64,000 nt of DNA. Source: Lachnospiraceae bacterium (GTDB lineage Bacteria; Bacillota; Clostridia; Lachnospirales; Lachnospiraceae). Position 1 is the first letter of the stretch. The number at the start of each line of letters is the position of its first letter. Of the stretch, positions 17,248 through 26,179 are shown piece by piece. The DNA lies in contig JAHYZZ010000010.1 of the NCBI GenBank assembly GCA_019424135.1, positions 1-64,000 of the forward strand, read 5' to 3'. Made by a program: the position numbers and the translations under genes. Below the pieces are notes generated by a model, which searched no databases, had not been told where the DNA came from, and saw nothing but the letters and a program-made list of their open reading frames with translations.

Positions 17248-19623
17248 CTATTTCAATTCTGCGATGGTCACTCCGGCGTCGCCTTCACCGAAGGCTCCTA
17301 GACGGAATGACCGGACATGTTTCTGCCTTCTTAGATAATTATGGATGCCGGCCCGAAGGGCACCGGTTCCTTTCCCGTGTACAATCCGGACGCTGGACAG
17401 GTGCGCCAGTGTGGCATCGTCCAGATATTTATCCAGCGCGGCTACAGCCTCGTCCACCGTTTTGCCCAGAAGGTTGATCTCAGGACTTACGGAAAAAGAT
17501 TTCCCCATTTTCATCTTGCCCTTGCTGGTACGGTGCATGCCTTTTGCGGTATAAGAAGGAGCCTCCTGAATAATCTCCAGATCCGAGATGTTGACCTGGG
17601 AGCGTAAAATGCCCATCTGTACGGTTACATTGCCCTTAGAATCGGGAAGGGAGGTGACGGTGCCGGTCAGGTTCATGCTTAATACTTTGACTGATTCGCC
17701 CAGCTTAAAGTCACTTGGTTTATGCTGCTTCTTCGGCTTATCTGTACCCAGCTTTGTATGGGAACTGACAGTATCAATTTTCTTACGGAGACGTGCCCTT
17801 TCTTTTTCCATTTCCGACGCGGAAATATTTTCTTTGCCAAATTTGTGGAATGCCCGGATCGTCTCATCGGCAGTTTCCTTGGCGTCTTCCAGAATGCTGC
17901 GGGCTTTTTCATTTGCCTCGCTTATGATGCGGTCGCGCTGGGCCTCCAGTTTTTGTTTTTTATCACCGATTTCCTTTTTTAGTCGTTCTAATTCCCGCCT
18001 GTAGGCGGCAATTTCCGCCTGTTCCTTCTCGATTGTGCGCCTGCTGGTCTCCAGATCTGTCAAGAGATCTTCAAAGGACTCATCCTGTTCAGAAAGACGG
18101 GCACGTGCGTCTTCAATGATATGGCTGGGGAGGCCCAGTTTTCCGGCGATGGCAAAGGCGTTGCTCTTCCCGGGAATACCAATCAACAGATGATAGGTAG
18201 GCCGAAGGCTTTCCACATCGAATTCGCAGCAGGCATTTTCCACGCCGGGCGTAGAGAGGGCGTAGACTTTCAGCTCGCTATAGTGGGTGGTGGCCATGGT
18301 GCGGATTCCTCTTTGGTGCAGATAGTTTAAGATCGAGATGGCAAGGGCGGCTCCTTCTGTGGGGTCGGTTCCGGCACCCAGTTCATCGAACAGCACCAGT
18401 GACTTTTCATCTACGTGTTTTAAGAAAGAGACAATATTGGTCATATGAGAAGAGAAGGTACTAAGACTTTGTTCAATACTTTGCTCATCTCCGATATCTG
18501 CATATACCTGAGTGAAAATGGACAGTTCTGAACGATCCAGTGCCGGAATATGCAGACCGGACTGGCCCATCAAAGTGAACAGCCCCACGGTCTTTAAGGA
18601 AACGGTTTTCCCTCCGGTATTAGGACCGGTCACGATTAGAAGATCAAAGTTTTCGCCCAGCATGACAGTAATAGGAACGACCCTTCGTTTATCAAGAAGA
18701 GGATGCCGGCCTTCCCGGATATGGATCCTGCCTTCGGTGTTAAACAAAGGCATGGAGGCGTTTTGCTCCAGGGCAAGGGCTCCTTTGGCAAAGATAAAGT
18801 CCAGATCGGTCAGGACGGAATAGTCTGTACGGATAGCGGAGGTATCTTTTGCAGCATCTGCACTTAAGCGTGACAAAATTACCTGGATTTCTTCTTGTTC
18901 TTTGGCATAGAGTTCTTTTAAGTCGTTGTTCAGCTTTACGACGGCCATTGGTTCGACAAAAAGCGTGGATCCGGTGGCGGATTGGTCGTGGATCAGCCCG
19001 GAGACCTGGCTGCGGTATTCGGCCTTTACCGGGACGCAGTAGCGGTCGCCCCGCATGGTGATGATGGGATCCTGCAGATAAGAGCGCAAAGATCCGTTTA
19101 CCAGCGAAGACAGTGTCGAGTGGACCTTGTCGTTGATCTGGTTCATGGAACGGCGGATTTTTAAGAGCGTGCTGCTGGCAGCATCGCTGATCTCGTCTTC
19201 TTCGATGATGCAGCGGCGGATCTCGCTGCTGAGCGGAGTCAATGGTTCCAGCTGTGAAAACAGCGGATCCAGACAATCCTCCACGTCGTCATTGTGGTCT
19301 TGGCGCCCGTATGCTTTTATTTGCGCCGCATTTTCCAGAACCTTGCAGATCCGCAGCAGTTCGCCACTTCCCAGCGTCCCTCCGATCTCCAGTCTTTTGA
19401 GAGAATCATTGATGGGGTGGACGTTTCCAAAGGATGGATGCCCTTTTTTCACGATACGGGTAAATGCGGCAGCGGTTTCTTCCTGAGCCTGCCTGACCGC
19501 ACAGAGATCTGTCATGGGCTTTAGCTTTCGGCAGCGGCTCTGTCCGCCGAAGGAAGAAGCCTTGTCTGCCAGTAATTCTATGATTTTATTGTATTCTAAT
19601 TTTGTTAAAGATTTTTGATTCAT
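17248..19623 (-). CDS. mutS2: MutS2 / RqcU ribosome-rescue ATPase
   Basis: A 791-residue MutS2. The core ATPase has Walker A VTGPNTGGKTVSLKT and Walker B LVLFDELGAGTDPTEGAAL, a coiled-coil clamp (RRTIEKEQAEIAAYRRELER), a KOW-like segment and a C-terminal Smr nuclease-type domain (IRIVHGKGTGALR-like, here VRIVHGKGTGALRAGI). In Firmicutes MutS2 acts on collided ribosomes and is also linked to recombination control. AGGTGA lies before the ATG at 19623; a GTG three codons upstream is less likely. It sits 26 bp upstream of the response regulator gene, so some read-through is possible. Confidence 0.95.
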   Translation of the reverse strand: MNQKSLTKLEYNKIIELLADKASSFGGQSRCRKLKPMTDLCAVRQAQEETAAAFTRIVKKGHPSFGNVHPINDSLKRLEIGGTLGSGELLRICKVLENAAQIKAYGRQDHNDDVEDCLDPLFSQLEPLTPLSSEIRRCIIEEDEISDAASSTLLKIRRSMNQINDKVHSTLSSLVNGSLRSYLQDPIITMRGDRYCVPVKAEYRSQVSGLIHDQSATGSTLFVEPMAVVKLNNDLKELYAKEQEEIQVILSRLSADAAKDTSAIRTDYSVLTDLDFIFAKGALALEQNASMPLFNTEGRIHIREGRHPLLDKRRVVPITVMLGENFDLLIVTGPNTGGKTVSLKTVGLFTLMGQSGLHIPALDRSELSIFTQVYADIGDEQSIEQSLSTFSSHMTNIVSFLKHVDEKSLVLFDELGAGTDPTEGAALAISILNYLHQRGIRTMATTHYSELKVYALSTPGVENACCEFDVESLRPTYHLLIGIPGKSNAFAIAGKLGLPSHIIEDARARLSEQDESFEDLLTDLETSRRTIEKEQAEIAAYRRELERLKKEIGDKKQKLEAQRDRIISEANEKARSILEDAKETADETIRAFHKFGKENISASEMEKERARLRKKIDTVSSHTKLGTDKPKKQHKPSDFKLGESVKVLSMNLTGTVTSLPDSKGNVTVQMGILRSQVNISDLEIIQEAPSYTAKGMHRTSKGKMKMGKSFSVSPEINLLGKTVDEAVAALDKYLDDATLAHLSSVRIVHGKGTGALRAGIHNYLRRQKHVRSFRLGAFGEGDAGVTIAELK

Positions 19624-19679
19624 ATGCTTCACCTATCCCTTATTCTACCCTATTTATCCTATAAAGGAAAGGATAAATA

Positions 19680-19708
19680 TTGAACATTTGAACGCCATCA
19701 TGTATACT
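19680..19708 (+). promoter_or_regulatory. Promoter of the HtrA-like gene
   Basis: TTGAAC, 17 bp, TATACT. The predicted start near 19715 lies downstream of the first possible start codon (TTG at 19688), which helps to fix the start of the gene at 19742. Confidence 0.6.
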
Positions 19709-19741
19709 ATTAAAAGGACTGTAAAGGAGATGGATGCGTCG

Positions 19742-21052
19742 ATGGAAGAGCAGAAAGATCCACGAAAAGAGCAGGAAATTTCCGAAAAGGAGCAGGACTT
19801 TCAGAATCCAGAAGAGGTGGAGGATCCTGAGGAGTATTCCTTCCTTCAGGAAACGATCAAAGATGAGGCAGGCGGCGTCGTACAGAAGATTAAAAAGGAT
19901 CTTTTAAGAGTCCTTTGTCTGGGACTGGCGTTTGGAATCATAGCCTGCTTTGGTTTTTATGCGGTAAAACCTTTGATGGAAAAAATGTTTGAAGGCAGTC
20001 CTGAGAAAGTGACTATTCCTGAGGAGGAAGAAGAAACTAACGAAGAAGACTCACAAGAAGAGCAGCAGACGGTTCAGACGCTAGATGCGGAAAGCTTTCG
20101 GCAGATGCAGCAGTCTATGACATCGACAGCGCTGGAGGCCAGCCGGGCAGTCGTAGAGATTACGGGAGTCGGCGGTAATCAGGACTGGATGAATGAGACC
20201 TATGATTCGAAAAACAGTGTGACCGGACTGATTATAGCAGATAATGGACAGGAGCTTTTGATTTTTGGGAAGACGTCTGTGCTGGCAGATGCAGAAAAGA
20301 TTCAGGTAACCTTTTACGATGGGAGCACATATGGGGCTTCTTTGAAAAAAAAGGACGGAAATCTGGGGTTTGGCATTTATGCAGTGAACCGTGCTGAGAT
20401 TGAACAGTCTACATGGGGACAGATTCTCACGGCGAAGCTTGGAAGTTCGAATACGATCTCCAAGGGGACACCGGTGATTGTGATTGGAAAACAATTTGGG
20501 TATGAGGGCGGCATCGGCTTTGGGACGGTTTCCTCTGCCCGAAATTTTATGGAAGAGGCGGATGGGGAATACCGCTTAATTTGTACTGATATTGCCGCAT
20601 CAGCCGAAGGTACAGGAGTGATGGTGAATCTGGACGGAGAAGTGGTGGGAATCATCGATCAGACGGTTTCAGAAGAGGACAGCATGAATCTGGTAACCGG
20701 ATATGGGATTACAGATATTAAGGCCATTATTGAAAACCTGTCAAATGGCGAGGCTATTCCTTATATCGGAATCCGGGGGATTGATGTGACAGAAGAGATT
20801 ATGGAGCAGGGGATTCCCCAGGGCGTATATGTAAAGGAAGTGGATGCGGAGTCTCCGGCCATGATGGCAGGCATCCAGGCGGGAGATATCATAACCAGTA
20901 TAGACGGTGAAAAGGTGACATCCCTGTCAGCCTATCATGATGTGCTGATGGAACAAAAAAGCGGAGGCGAGGTTAGGGTGGAAGGCCAAAGGCGCGGCTC
21001 CGGCGGATATGTAGACATCACGTTTTCCGTGACGGTGGGCAGCAGAGAATAA
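19742..21052 (+). CDS. HtrA-like membrane protein with PDZ domain, triad lost
   Basis: A 436-residue protein: acidic cytoplasmic tail, one membrane helix (VLCLGLAFGIIACFGFYAV), an acidic linker, a trypsin-like double barrel and a C-terminal PDZ domain (PQGVYVKEVDAESPAMMAGI, GDIITSIDGEKVTSLS). The layout is that of HtrA, but the catalytic places do not fit: where HtrA has TNxHV this protein reads LIFGKTSVL, the DLAVL strand reads NLGFGIYAV, and GNSGGPL reads AEGTGVMVN. His, Asp and Ser all seem to be gone, so it is likely a binding or scaffolding pseudoprotease. A GGAG lies 12 bp before the ATG at 19742; 19730 is possible. Confidence 0.85.
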   Translation: MEEQKDPRKEQEISEKEQDFQNPEEVEDPEEYSFLQETIKDEAGGVVQKIKKDLLRVLCLGLAFGIIACFGFYAVKPLMEKMFEGSPEKVTIPEEEEETNEEDSQEEQQTVQTLDAESFRQMQQSMTSTALEASRAVVEITGVGGNQDWMNETYDSKNSVTGLIIADNGQELLIFGKTSVLADAEKIQVTFYDGSTYGASLKKKDGNLGFGIYAVNRAEIEQSTWGQILTAKLGSSNTISKGTPVIVIGKQFGYEGGIGFGTVSSARNFMEEADGEYRLICTDIAASAEGTGVMVNLDGEVVGIIDQTVSEEDSMNLVTGYGITDIKAIIENLSNGEAIPYIGIRGIDVTEEIMEQGIPQGVYVKEVDAESPAMMAGIQAGDIITSIDGEKVTSLSAYHDVLMEQKSGGEVRVEGQRRGSGGYVDITFSVTVGSRE

Positions 21053-21072
21053 GAATAGAAAGAGGCAGACAT

Positions 21073-22014
21073 ATGAGATATATTAACACTCTCAGAGAGG
21101 GAGAAACCATTCGAAATATATATTTGTGCAAGGGGAAGCGTTCAGCTGAGACCCGGAACGGGAAACCTTATGACAACCTGATTCTTCAAGATAAGACTGG
21201 TACTTTGGATGGGAAGGTTTGGGATCCGAATTCCGGAGGCATCGCAGATTATGAAGAGAAGGATTTTATCGAAGTATACGGAGACATTATCAGCTATAAC
21301 AATAATCTGCAGATGAATATCAAGCAGATCCGAAAGGTCTCTGAAGAGGAATATAATCCGGCAGACTACATGCCGACCACAGAGAAGGATAAAGACAAGA
21401 TGTTCCAAGAACTTCTAAGATATATCGGACAGATTGGGAACGTTTATCTTAGGCAGGCATTAGAATATTATTTCGTAAAAGACGAAGCATTTATCAAGAC
21501 ATTCCGGGGTCATTCGGCGGCCAAAAGTGTACATCATGGCTTTTCCGGAGGGCTTCTGGAGCACACCTTAAGCGTGGTGAAATTTTGCGAATATATGGTG
21601 GGTGCGTACCCGATCTTGAAAAAGGATCTTTTGTATGCGGCGGCCATTTGCCATGATATCGGAAAAACGAAGGAGCTTTCCGCCTTTCCAGATAACGATT
21701 ATACCGACGACGGGCAACTCCTTGGACATATTGTTATCGGTGTAGAGATGATGGATGAGGCGATCCGAAGCATACCAGATTTTCCTCCGCGCCTGGCAAG
21801 CGAACTAAAGCACTGTATCGTGGCGCATCACGGAGAATTGGAGTACGGCTCTCCGAAGAAACCCGCTTTGGCCGAAGCCATGGCGCTGAATTTCGCGGAC
21901 TGCACCGATGCAAAGATGCAGACGCTTACAGAAATATTTAAAGAAAAACAGAGCAACGACTGGCTGGGGTACAACCGGCTGTTCGAGACGAACCTGCGCA
22001 AGACGCAGCTGTAA
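21073..22014 (+). CDS. yhaM: 3'-5' exoribonuclease YhaM family
   Basis: A 313-residue protein with an N-terminal OB-fold nucleic-acid-binding domain (TLDGKVWDPNSGGIADYEEKD-type) and a C-terminal HD domain with HHGFSGGLLEHTLSV, ICHDIGKTKEL and HHGELEYGSP, the metal ligands of the HD hydrolases. YhaM trims single-stranded 3' ends of RNA. It lies 20 bp downstream of the HtrA-like gene. After its stop comes the 62-nt hairpin repeat. Confidence 0.92.
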   Translation: MRYINTLREGETIRNIYLCKGKRSAETRNGKPYDNLILQDKTGTLDGKVWDPNSGGIADYEEKDFIEVYGDIISYNNNLQMNIKQIRKVSEEEYNPADYMPTTEKDKDKMFQELLRYIGQIGNVYLRQALEYYFVKDEAFIKTFRGHSAAKSVHHGFSGGLLEHTLSVVKFCEYMVGAYPILKKDLLYAAAICHDIGKTKELSAFPDNDYTDDGQLLGHIVIGVEMMDEAIRSIPDFPPRLASELKHCIVAHHGELEYGSPKKPALAEAMALNFADCTDAKMQTLTEIFKEKQSNDWLGYNRLFETNLRKTQL

Positions 22015-22023
22015 ATGTGAAAG

Positions 22024-22085
22024 AGGACGTAGTAAAATGCAAAAGTACTACGTCCTAAATTGACTTTTAGGGTGTACCTAAATGG
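22024..22085 (+). repeat. Dispersed 62-nt hairpin repeat, copy A
   Basis: An 11-bp perfect stem AGGACGTAGTA/TACTACGTCCT (22024-22034 with 22046-22056) is followed by a 29-nt tail containing AAATTGAC and AGGGTGTACCTAAATGG. Copy B at 52834-52895 matches 54 of 62 bases, with two stem pairs changed on both sides (A-T to G-C, T-A to C-G). The tail's ATG opens a three-codon frame (ATG GGA AAA TGA) that overlaps the ribosome site of rlmD. Confidence 0.8.
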
Positions 22086-22102
22086 GAAAATGAGGTATAT
22101 TT

Positions 22103-23482
22103 ATGCAAAAAAATGATATTGTACAGGTGAAAATCGAGGATATCGGAACCAGCGGGGAGGGAATTGGGAAGGTAGATGGATATACGTTATTCATTAAGGA
22201 TGCGGTTATTGGTGATGTGGTTGAGGGGAAGGTAATGAAGGGGAAAAAGAATTATGGATATGCAAAGCTTATGCATATTATTTCGCCTTCAAAGCTGCGC
22301 GTTCCTGCCAGATGCCCGCAGGCAAGAAGATGTGGGGGATGCCAGATTCAGGAGATGGATTATGGAGCACAGCTGGAATTTAAGAACCGTAAAGTACGCA
22401 ACAATCTGGTCCGGCTGGGAGGTGTTCCCAAGGAGGTGCTGGACGCTGCTATGGAACCCATCTGTGGGATGAATCATCCGTTTCGCTATCGAAATAAAGC
22501 CCAGTTTCCTATTGGCAGGGACAAAGAGGGAAACTTGACGGCTGGTTTTTTTGCGGGAAGGACGCACAGCATTATCCAGGTACCGGAGTTGGACTGCGCC
22601 CTGGGAGTAGAAGAGAACCAGAAAATTCTTCAGGTAGTTCTGGGGTTTATGGAGAAATTTGCCATTGAGCCATATGATGAAGAAAATCATAGTGGTCTGG
22701 TGCGACATGTTTTGATCCGCAAGGCATTTTCTACAGGAGAATTGATGGTTTGTCTGATTATAAACGGAAGAAAGCTGCCCCATGCGGAGGTTCTGGTGGA
22801 AAAACTGTTAGAGATTCCGGGGATGTCCAGCATTTCTTGCAATATTAATTCAGAAAAAACCAATGTGATCATGGGACGACAGATGCTTTGGATCTACGGA
22901 AAAGAATATATTACGGACAAGATCGGGGACATAAAATATCAGATTTCACCTTTGTCTTTTTATCAGGTGAATCCGGTGCAGACAGAAGAGCTCTATAGCA
23001 CAGCCCTCCAATATGCAGGGCTTACAGGGGAAGAAACGGTTTGGGATCTTTATTGTGGAATCGGAACGATTTCCCTATTTCTTGCACAAAAGGCAAAGCA
23101 GGTATATGGCGTAGAGATTGTTCCTCAGGCTATTGAAGACGCGAAACAAAATGCAGCGTTGAATGGTACAAGAAATGCTGCTTTTTATGTAGGAAAAGCA
23201 GAGGAAGTACTGCCGGAAATGTATGAGGAAAACGGAATTAAGGCCGATGTAATTGTGGTGGATCCTCCTAGAAAAGGATGTGAGAAAGCCGTTTTGGATA
23301 CCATGGTCAGGATGGAGCCGGACAGGATTGTGTATGTCAGCTGTGATTCGGCTACGTTGGCAAGGGATGTAAAAGAGTTAAGAGAACAAGGATACGAGAT
23401 TTGTAAAGTACGGGCGGTGGACATGTTTCCCCATACCGTACATGTGGAGACGGTTTGTTTGTTGTCCAAACCGCAGATATAG
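22103..23482 (+). CDS. rlmD: 23S rRNA (uracil-5-)-methyltransferase RlmD-type
   Basis: A 459-residue RNA m5U methyltransferase. An N-terminal TRAM domain (about 1-58) is followed by the four Fe-S cysteines (CPQARRCGGC plus one later Cys), a SAM-binding domain (VWDLYCGIGTISLFLA) and the catalytic motif YVSCDSATLARD. RlmCD/RlmD-like enzymes of Firmicutes methylate 23S rRNA uridines (747/1939 in E. coli numbering); which site is used here is open. GAGG lies 7 bp before the ATG, inside the short frame of the upstream repeat. Confidence 0.9.
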   Translation: MQKNDIVQVKIEDIGTSGEGIGKVDGYTLFIKDAVIGDVVEGKVMKGKKNYGYAKLMHIISPSKLRVPARCPQARRCGGCQIQEMDYGAQLEFKNRKVRNNLVRLGGVPKEVLDAAMEPICGMNHPFRYRNKAQFPIGRDKEGNLTAGFFAGRTHSIIQVPELDCALGVEENQKILQVVLGFMEKFAIEPYDEENHSGLVRHVLIRKAFSTGELMVCLIINGRKLPHAEVLVEKLLEIPGMSSISCNINSEKTNVIMGRQMLWIYGKEYITDKIGDIKYQISPLSFYQVNPVQTEELYSTALQYAGLTGEETVWDLYCGIGTISLFLAQKAKQVYGVEIVPQAIEDAKQNAALNGTRNAAFYVGKAEEVLPEMYEENGIKADVIVVDPPRKGCEKAVLDTMVRMEPDRIVYVSCDSATLARDVKELREQGYEICKVRAVDMFPHTVHVETVCLLSKPQI

Positions 23483-23561
23483 CATAATTTTTTACAACAA
23501 TTGAAAGAATTATAGTGAAATGATTGGGAGAATTCCACTATTACATAAGAAAGAAAATTTA

Positions 23562-23570
23562 TGCTATACT
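23562..23570 (+). promoter_or_regulatory. Extended -10 promoter of the MATE gene
   Basis: TGCTATACT is an extended -10; the predicted start near 23577 gives a 74-nt leader that contains the hairpin below. Confidence 0.5.
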
Positions 23571-23591
23571 CAAATAAATCATAATAATATC

Positions 23592-23639
23592 AGTGGTAAC
23601 GACAGGTGAAAACTTCGCTTGTACGTTACCACTTTTTTG
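23592..23639 (+). terminator. Leader terminator/attenuator before the MATE gene
   Basis: The stem AGTGGTAACG/CGTTACCACT (23592-23601 with 23624-23633) is followed by TTTTTT and then at once by the GGAGG ribosome site of the MATE gene. The loop folds further (ACA/TGT and GTGAA/TTCGC). It may end rlmD transcripts, or, because a promoter lies upstream of it, act as an attenuator of the exporter gene. Confidence 0.75.
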
Positions 23640-23650
23640 GAGGTTAAAAT

Positions 23651-25030
23651 ATGGAACAAACATCAAATCACTATCTTGCAGAAGCGCCAATTGGATCGCT
23701 TATGTTAAAATTTGCAGCACCTTGCATACTTTCTCTTTTGGTCTCATCCCTATATAATATCGTGGATCAGATTTTCATTGGCTGGGGTGTGGGATATCTG
23801 GGGAACGGCGCCACAAATGTAGTGTTTCCTATTACGGTTATTGCCTTGGCTATTGCCCTGATGATTGGCGATGGTTGTGCCGCGTTCCTAAGTATCTGCC
23901 AGGGGAGAAAGGATGCCGAAAGCTCTCACCGCAGCGTAGGAAATGCCATTACCTTACTGATATTATGCAGCATTGTGCTGGTGGTGTTTTTTGCTCTTTG
24001 CAGAGATGCTATTTTGGCTGCATTTGGTGCAACAGAAAACAATCTGCCTTATGCTATCGACTATTTTAATGTCATCATCATTGGAAGTCCTTTTTATATT
24101 CTGACCAATGGCATCAATTCTATCATTCGTGCGGATGGGAGTCCGCAGTTTGCCATGGTGTCTACTCTGATCGGATGTATCATGAATGTAATTCTTGATC
24201 CGATTGCCATTTTTGTGCTGGGATGGGGAGTGACTGGTGCAGCCATTGCTACCATTGCCGGACAAATTGTTTCTGCTATTTTGGGCATTATCTATCTGAC
24301 ACGGGCCCATTCCTTCTGTCTTAAAAAGAGCAGTTTTCGGTTGACAGGCAATCTTATCAAGCGTTTTTTGCCCCTTGGAATCAGTAGTTTTCTAACCCAG
24401 GTGTCTATCGTAATCATTATGGGTGTTATGAATACGACTCTGGTCAAATATGGAGCTATGTCAGAGTATGGCGCAGATATTCCTATGACAGTGGTAGGAA
24501 TTGTTATGAAGGTTTTCCAGATCGTGATTGCCTTTGTGGTGGGAATTGCTGCCGGTTGCCAGCCTATTGTGGGATATAATTACGGAGCAGGACATGGAAA
24601 GCGGATCCGGTCTATTTTTAAAACCATGATGTTGGCGGAAATGATCATTGGTGTTATTTCGACACTGGCTTTCCAGCTCTTCCCGATTCCTATTATTTCA
24701 TTGTTCGGCAGTGAAAGTGGACTTTACAACCAGTTTGCTGAATATACTTTCCGCATTTACCTTTCCACCATTTTACTGTGCTGTGTCCATAAGGCCATTA
24801 GCATTTTCCTGCAGTCTCTGGGAAAGCCGATTCAGTCCTTGGTACTTTCTTTACTGAGAGATTTTATTTTGTGCGTTCCTATGATCATACTGTTGCCCAA
24901 TTTGGTAGAGCCTGGTGTTATGGGGCCGTTGTATTCTGCACCGGTGGCCGATGTAATCACCATCCTGGTAGCGGTGGTGATGGTAGCTGGTGTATTTAAG
25001 TCTTTGAAAAAAATGACTAAGGACGCATAA
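23651..25030 (+). CDS. MATE-family multidrug exporter
   Basis: A 459-residue membrane protein with about 12 helices in two similar halves, typical of MATE drug:cation antiporters. Motifs: MLKFAAPCILSLLVSSLYNIVDQIFIG at the start of half one, GDGCAAFLSICQGR, and AAGCQPIVGYNYGAGHGKR in half two. It would export drugs or flavin-like compounds; the substrate cannot be read. It stands alone behind its own promoter and hairpin leader. Confidence 0.93.
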   Translation: MEQTSNHYLAEAPIGSLMLKFAAPCILSLLVSSLYNIVDQIFIGWGVGYLGNGATNVVFPITVIALAIALMIGDGCAAFLSICQGRKDAESSHRSVGNAITLLILCSIVLVVFFALCRDAILAAFGATENNLPYAIDYFNVIIIGSPFYILTNGINSIIRADGSPQFAMVSTLIGCIMNVILDPIAIFVLGWGVTGAAIATIAGQIVSAILGIIYLTRAHSFCLKKSSFRLTGNLIKRFLPLGISSFLTQVSIVIIMGVMNTTLVKYGAMSEYGADIPMTVVGIVMKVFQIVIAFVVGIAAGCQPIVGYNYGAGHGKRIRSIFKTMMLAEMIIGVISTLAFQLFPIPIISLFGSESGLYNQFAEYTFRIYLSTILLCCVHKAISIFLQSLGKPIQSLVLSLLRDFILCVPMIILLPNLVEPGVMGPLYSAPVADVITILVAVVMVAGVFKSLKKMTKDA

Positions 25031-25093
25031 GTTCTAAACCAGATGACCACGATGATGGGATGAACATATATTTTACTGGAGACGGCTGTATAG

Positions 25094-25143
25094 TTGGCGA
25101 TCTGTTTGGCGATAATTGAAGTAAATATCGTTGGTTGCCAACG
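25094..25143. promoter_or_regulatory. Repeats upstream of the LysR gene
   Basis: TTGGCGAT occurs twice (25094-25101 and 25106-25113), and CGTTGG-TTG-CCAACG forms a small dyad at 25129-25143. Such elements fit regulator binding sites, perhaps for LysR autocontrol. Nothing else is seen between the MATE stop and the LysR start. Confidence 0.3.
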
Positions 25144-25159
25144 GATTTCAGGAGGGAAA

Positions 25160-26086
25160 ATGAACCTTCAACAGCTAAGATATATCGTAGAGATTGCAGA
25201 TTGTCGTTCGATTACCAAGGCGGCAAAAAAATTATTTGTTTCTCAGCCATATCTAAGCAAAGTTGTCGCGGATTTTGAGGCGAGAATGAAGAACCAGGTT
25301 TTTATCAGATATAATAGCGGATTAGAGTTAACACCATATGGGCAGAAAGTCTATTTGCTTGCCCAGTCGATTCTGCATCAGATAGACCAGCTGGAGAACC
25401 TGGAACAGGAAGAAAGGATAGAAAAAGACAGTGCCAAACTGTCTTTTTCAGTTGGAAATCTTATCGTGAAAGACAGTCTTTTTTTAGATTATGTTTCGAC
25501 AACCCATGCTGTCAGAAATGAGATTGATTTTTATGAAACCACAATTGATAAATGTATTCATCATGTAGAAGAGGATATATCAGAATTCGCAATTGTTGTA
25601 GTTGATGATTTTCAGAAAACACTTTTGGCAGGTATTTCTGTTCGCAAGGGATTAGAATGTATCGAGCTTGATGAAGGGTATCAGTATTATCATTTGCATA
25701 ACAATCATGTATTGGCGAATCAGAAGGAATTAAGTATTGAAAGTTTGATGCAGTTTCCGTTTGTTCGATTGAAAACAGAGGAATATTCGGGATTTGGCAA
25801 TGAAAAGCTTAAGGAAGAAGATCCGGATATATTTGCACATAGGTGTATTGTGGTCAATCATTATCATTCTTATTTGAATATGGTCAAAAATAATAATGCC
25901 TTTATGATTGGAAACAAATGGCAGATATCTGAACTGGAAAAAATGGGGATTCAAAGTATACGATGTTCTTTTTTAAATTATAAAGTGCATTTAATGATTG
26001 TAAAAAAAGAGATCATATCCTTTTCTTCAGCAGCAAAAAAGTTTATAGATCTTTTCAAAAACAGTTATGGACTAGATGGGTCATAA
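25160..26086 (+). CDS. LysR-family transcriptional regulator
   Basis: A 308-residue regulator. The winged helix (MNLQQLRYIVEIADCRSITK, AAKKLFVSQPYLSKVVADFE) is typical; the effector domain follows (about 90-300) but is divergent from well-known LysR groups. The start is fixed by CAGGAGGG 7 bp upstream of the ATG at 25160. Codon use is more A/T-rich than in rlmD or the ribosomal genes. It is followed by two palindromes and then by the secreted protein/SipW pair on the same strand, which it probably controls. Confidence 0.88.
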   Translation: MNLQQLRYIVEIADCRSITKAAKKLFVSQPYLSKVVADFEARMKNQVFIRYNSGLELTPYGQKVYLLAQSILHQIDQLENLEQEERIEKDSAKLSFSVGNLIVKDSLFLDYVSTTHAVRNEIDFYETTIDKCIHHVEEDISEFAIVVVDDFQKTLLAGISVRKGLECIELDEGYQYYHLHNNHVLANQKELSIESLMQFPFVRLKTEEYSGFGNEKLKEEDPDIFAHRCIVVNHYHSYLNMVKNNNAFMIGNKWQISELEKMGIQSIRCSFLNYKVHLMIVKKEIISFSSAAKKFIDLFKNSYGLDGS

Positions 26087-26102
26087 CCATTGGGTTATGA
26101 CC
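26079..26102. repeat. Perfect inverted repeat over the LysR stop codon
   Basis: GGTCATAACC and GGTTATGACC (26079-26088 with 26093-26102) with a 4-nt ATTG loop; the LysR stop TAA is inside the left arm. There is no T-run after it, so it is not a standard terminator. It may be an operator or an RNA hairpin that protects or partly stops the transcript. Confidence 0.6.
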
Positions 26103-26108
26103 GGCATA

Positions 26109-26150
26109 TACAAATACGTATTTGTACTGTAGCAGGAGGCATGATAAGAT
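26109..26150 (+). promoter_or_regulatory. Palindromic operator and promoter of the TasA-like/SipW pair
   Basis: TACAAATACGTATTTGTA (26109-26126) is a perfect 18-bp palindrome. Its right end overlaps TTGTAC (26122-26127), which with a 17-bp spacer and TAAGAT (26145-26150) makes a promoter. A protein bound to the palindrome would control this promoter directly. Confidence 0.6.
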
Positions 26151-26179
26151 ACCCCCAATAAACAAGGAGGTTATCAAAA

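Noticed and set aside
19688..19741. A longer HtrA-like N-terminus from the TTG at 19688
   Set aside because: That codon lies within the promoter, upstream of the predicted transcript start.
22060..22065. TTGACT in the tail of repeat copy A as a -35 box
   Set aside because: There is no -10 sequence at 16-19 bp spacing in either copy, so the conserved AAATTGAC is not part of a promoter.
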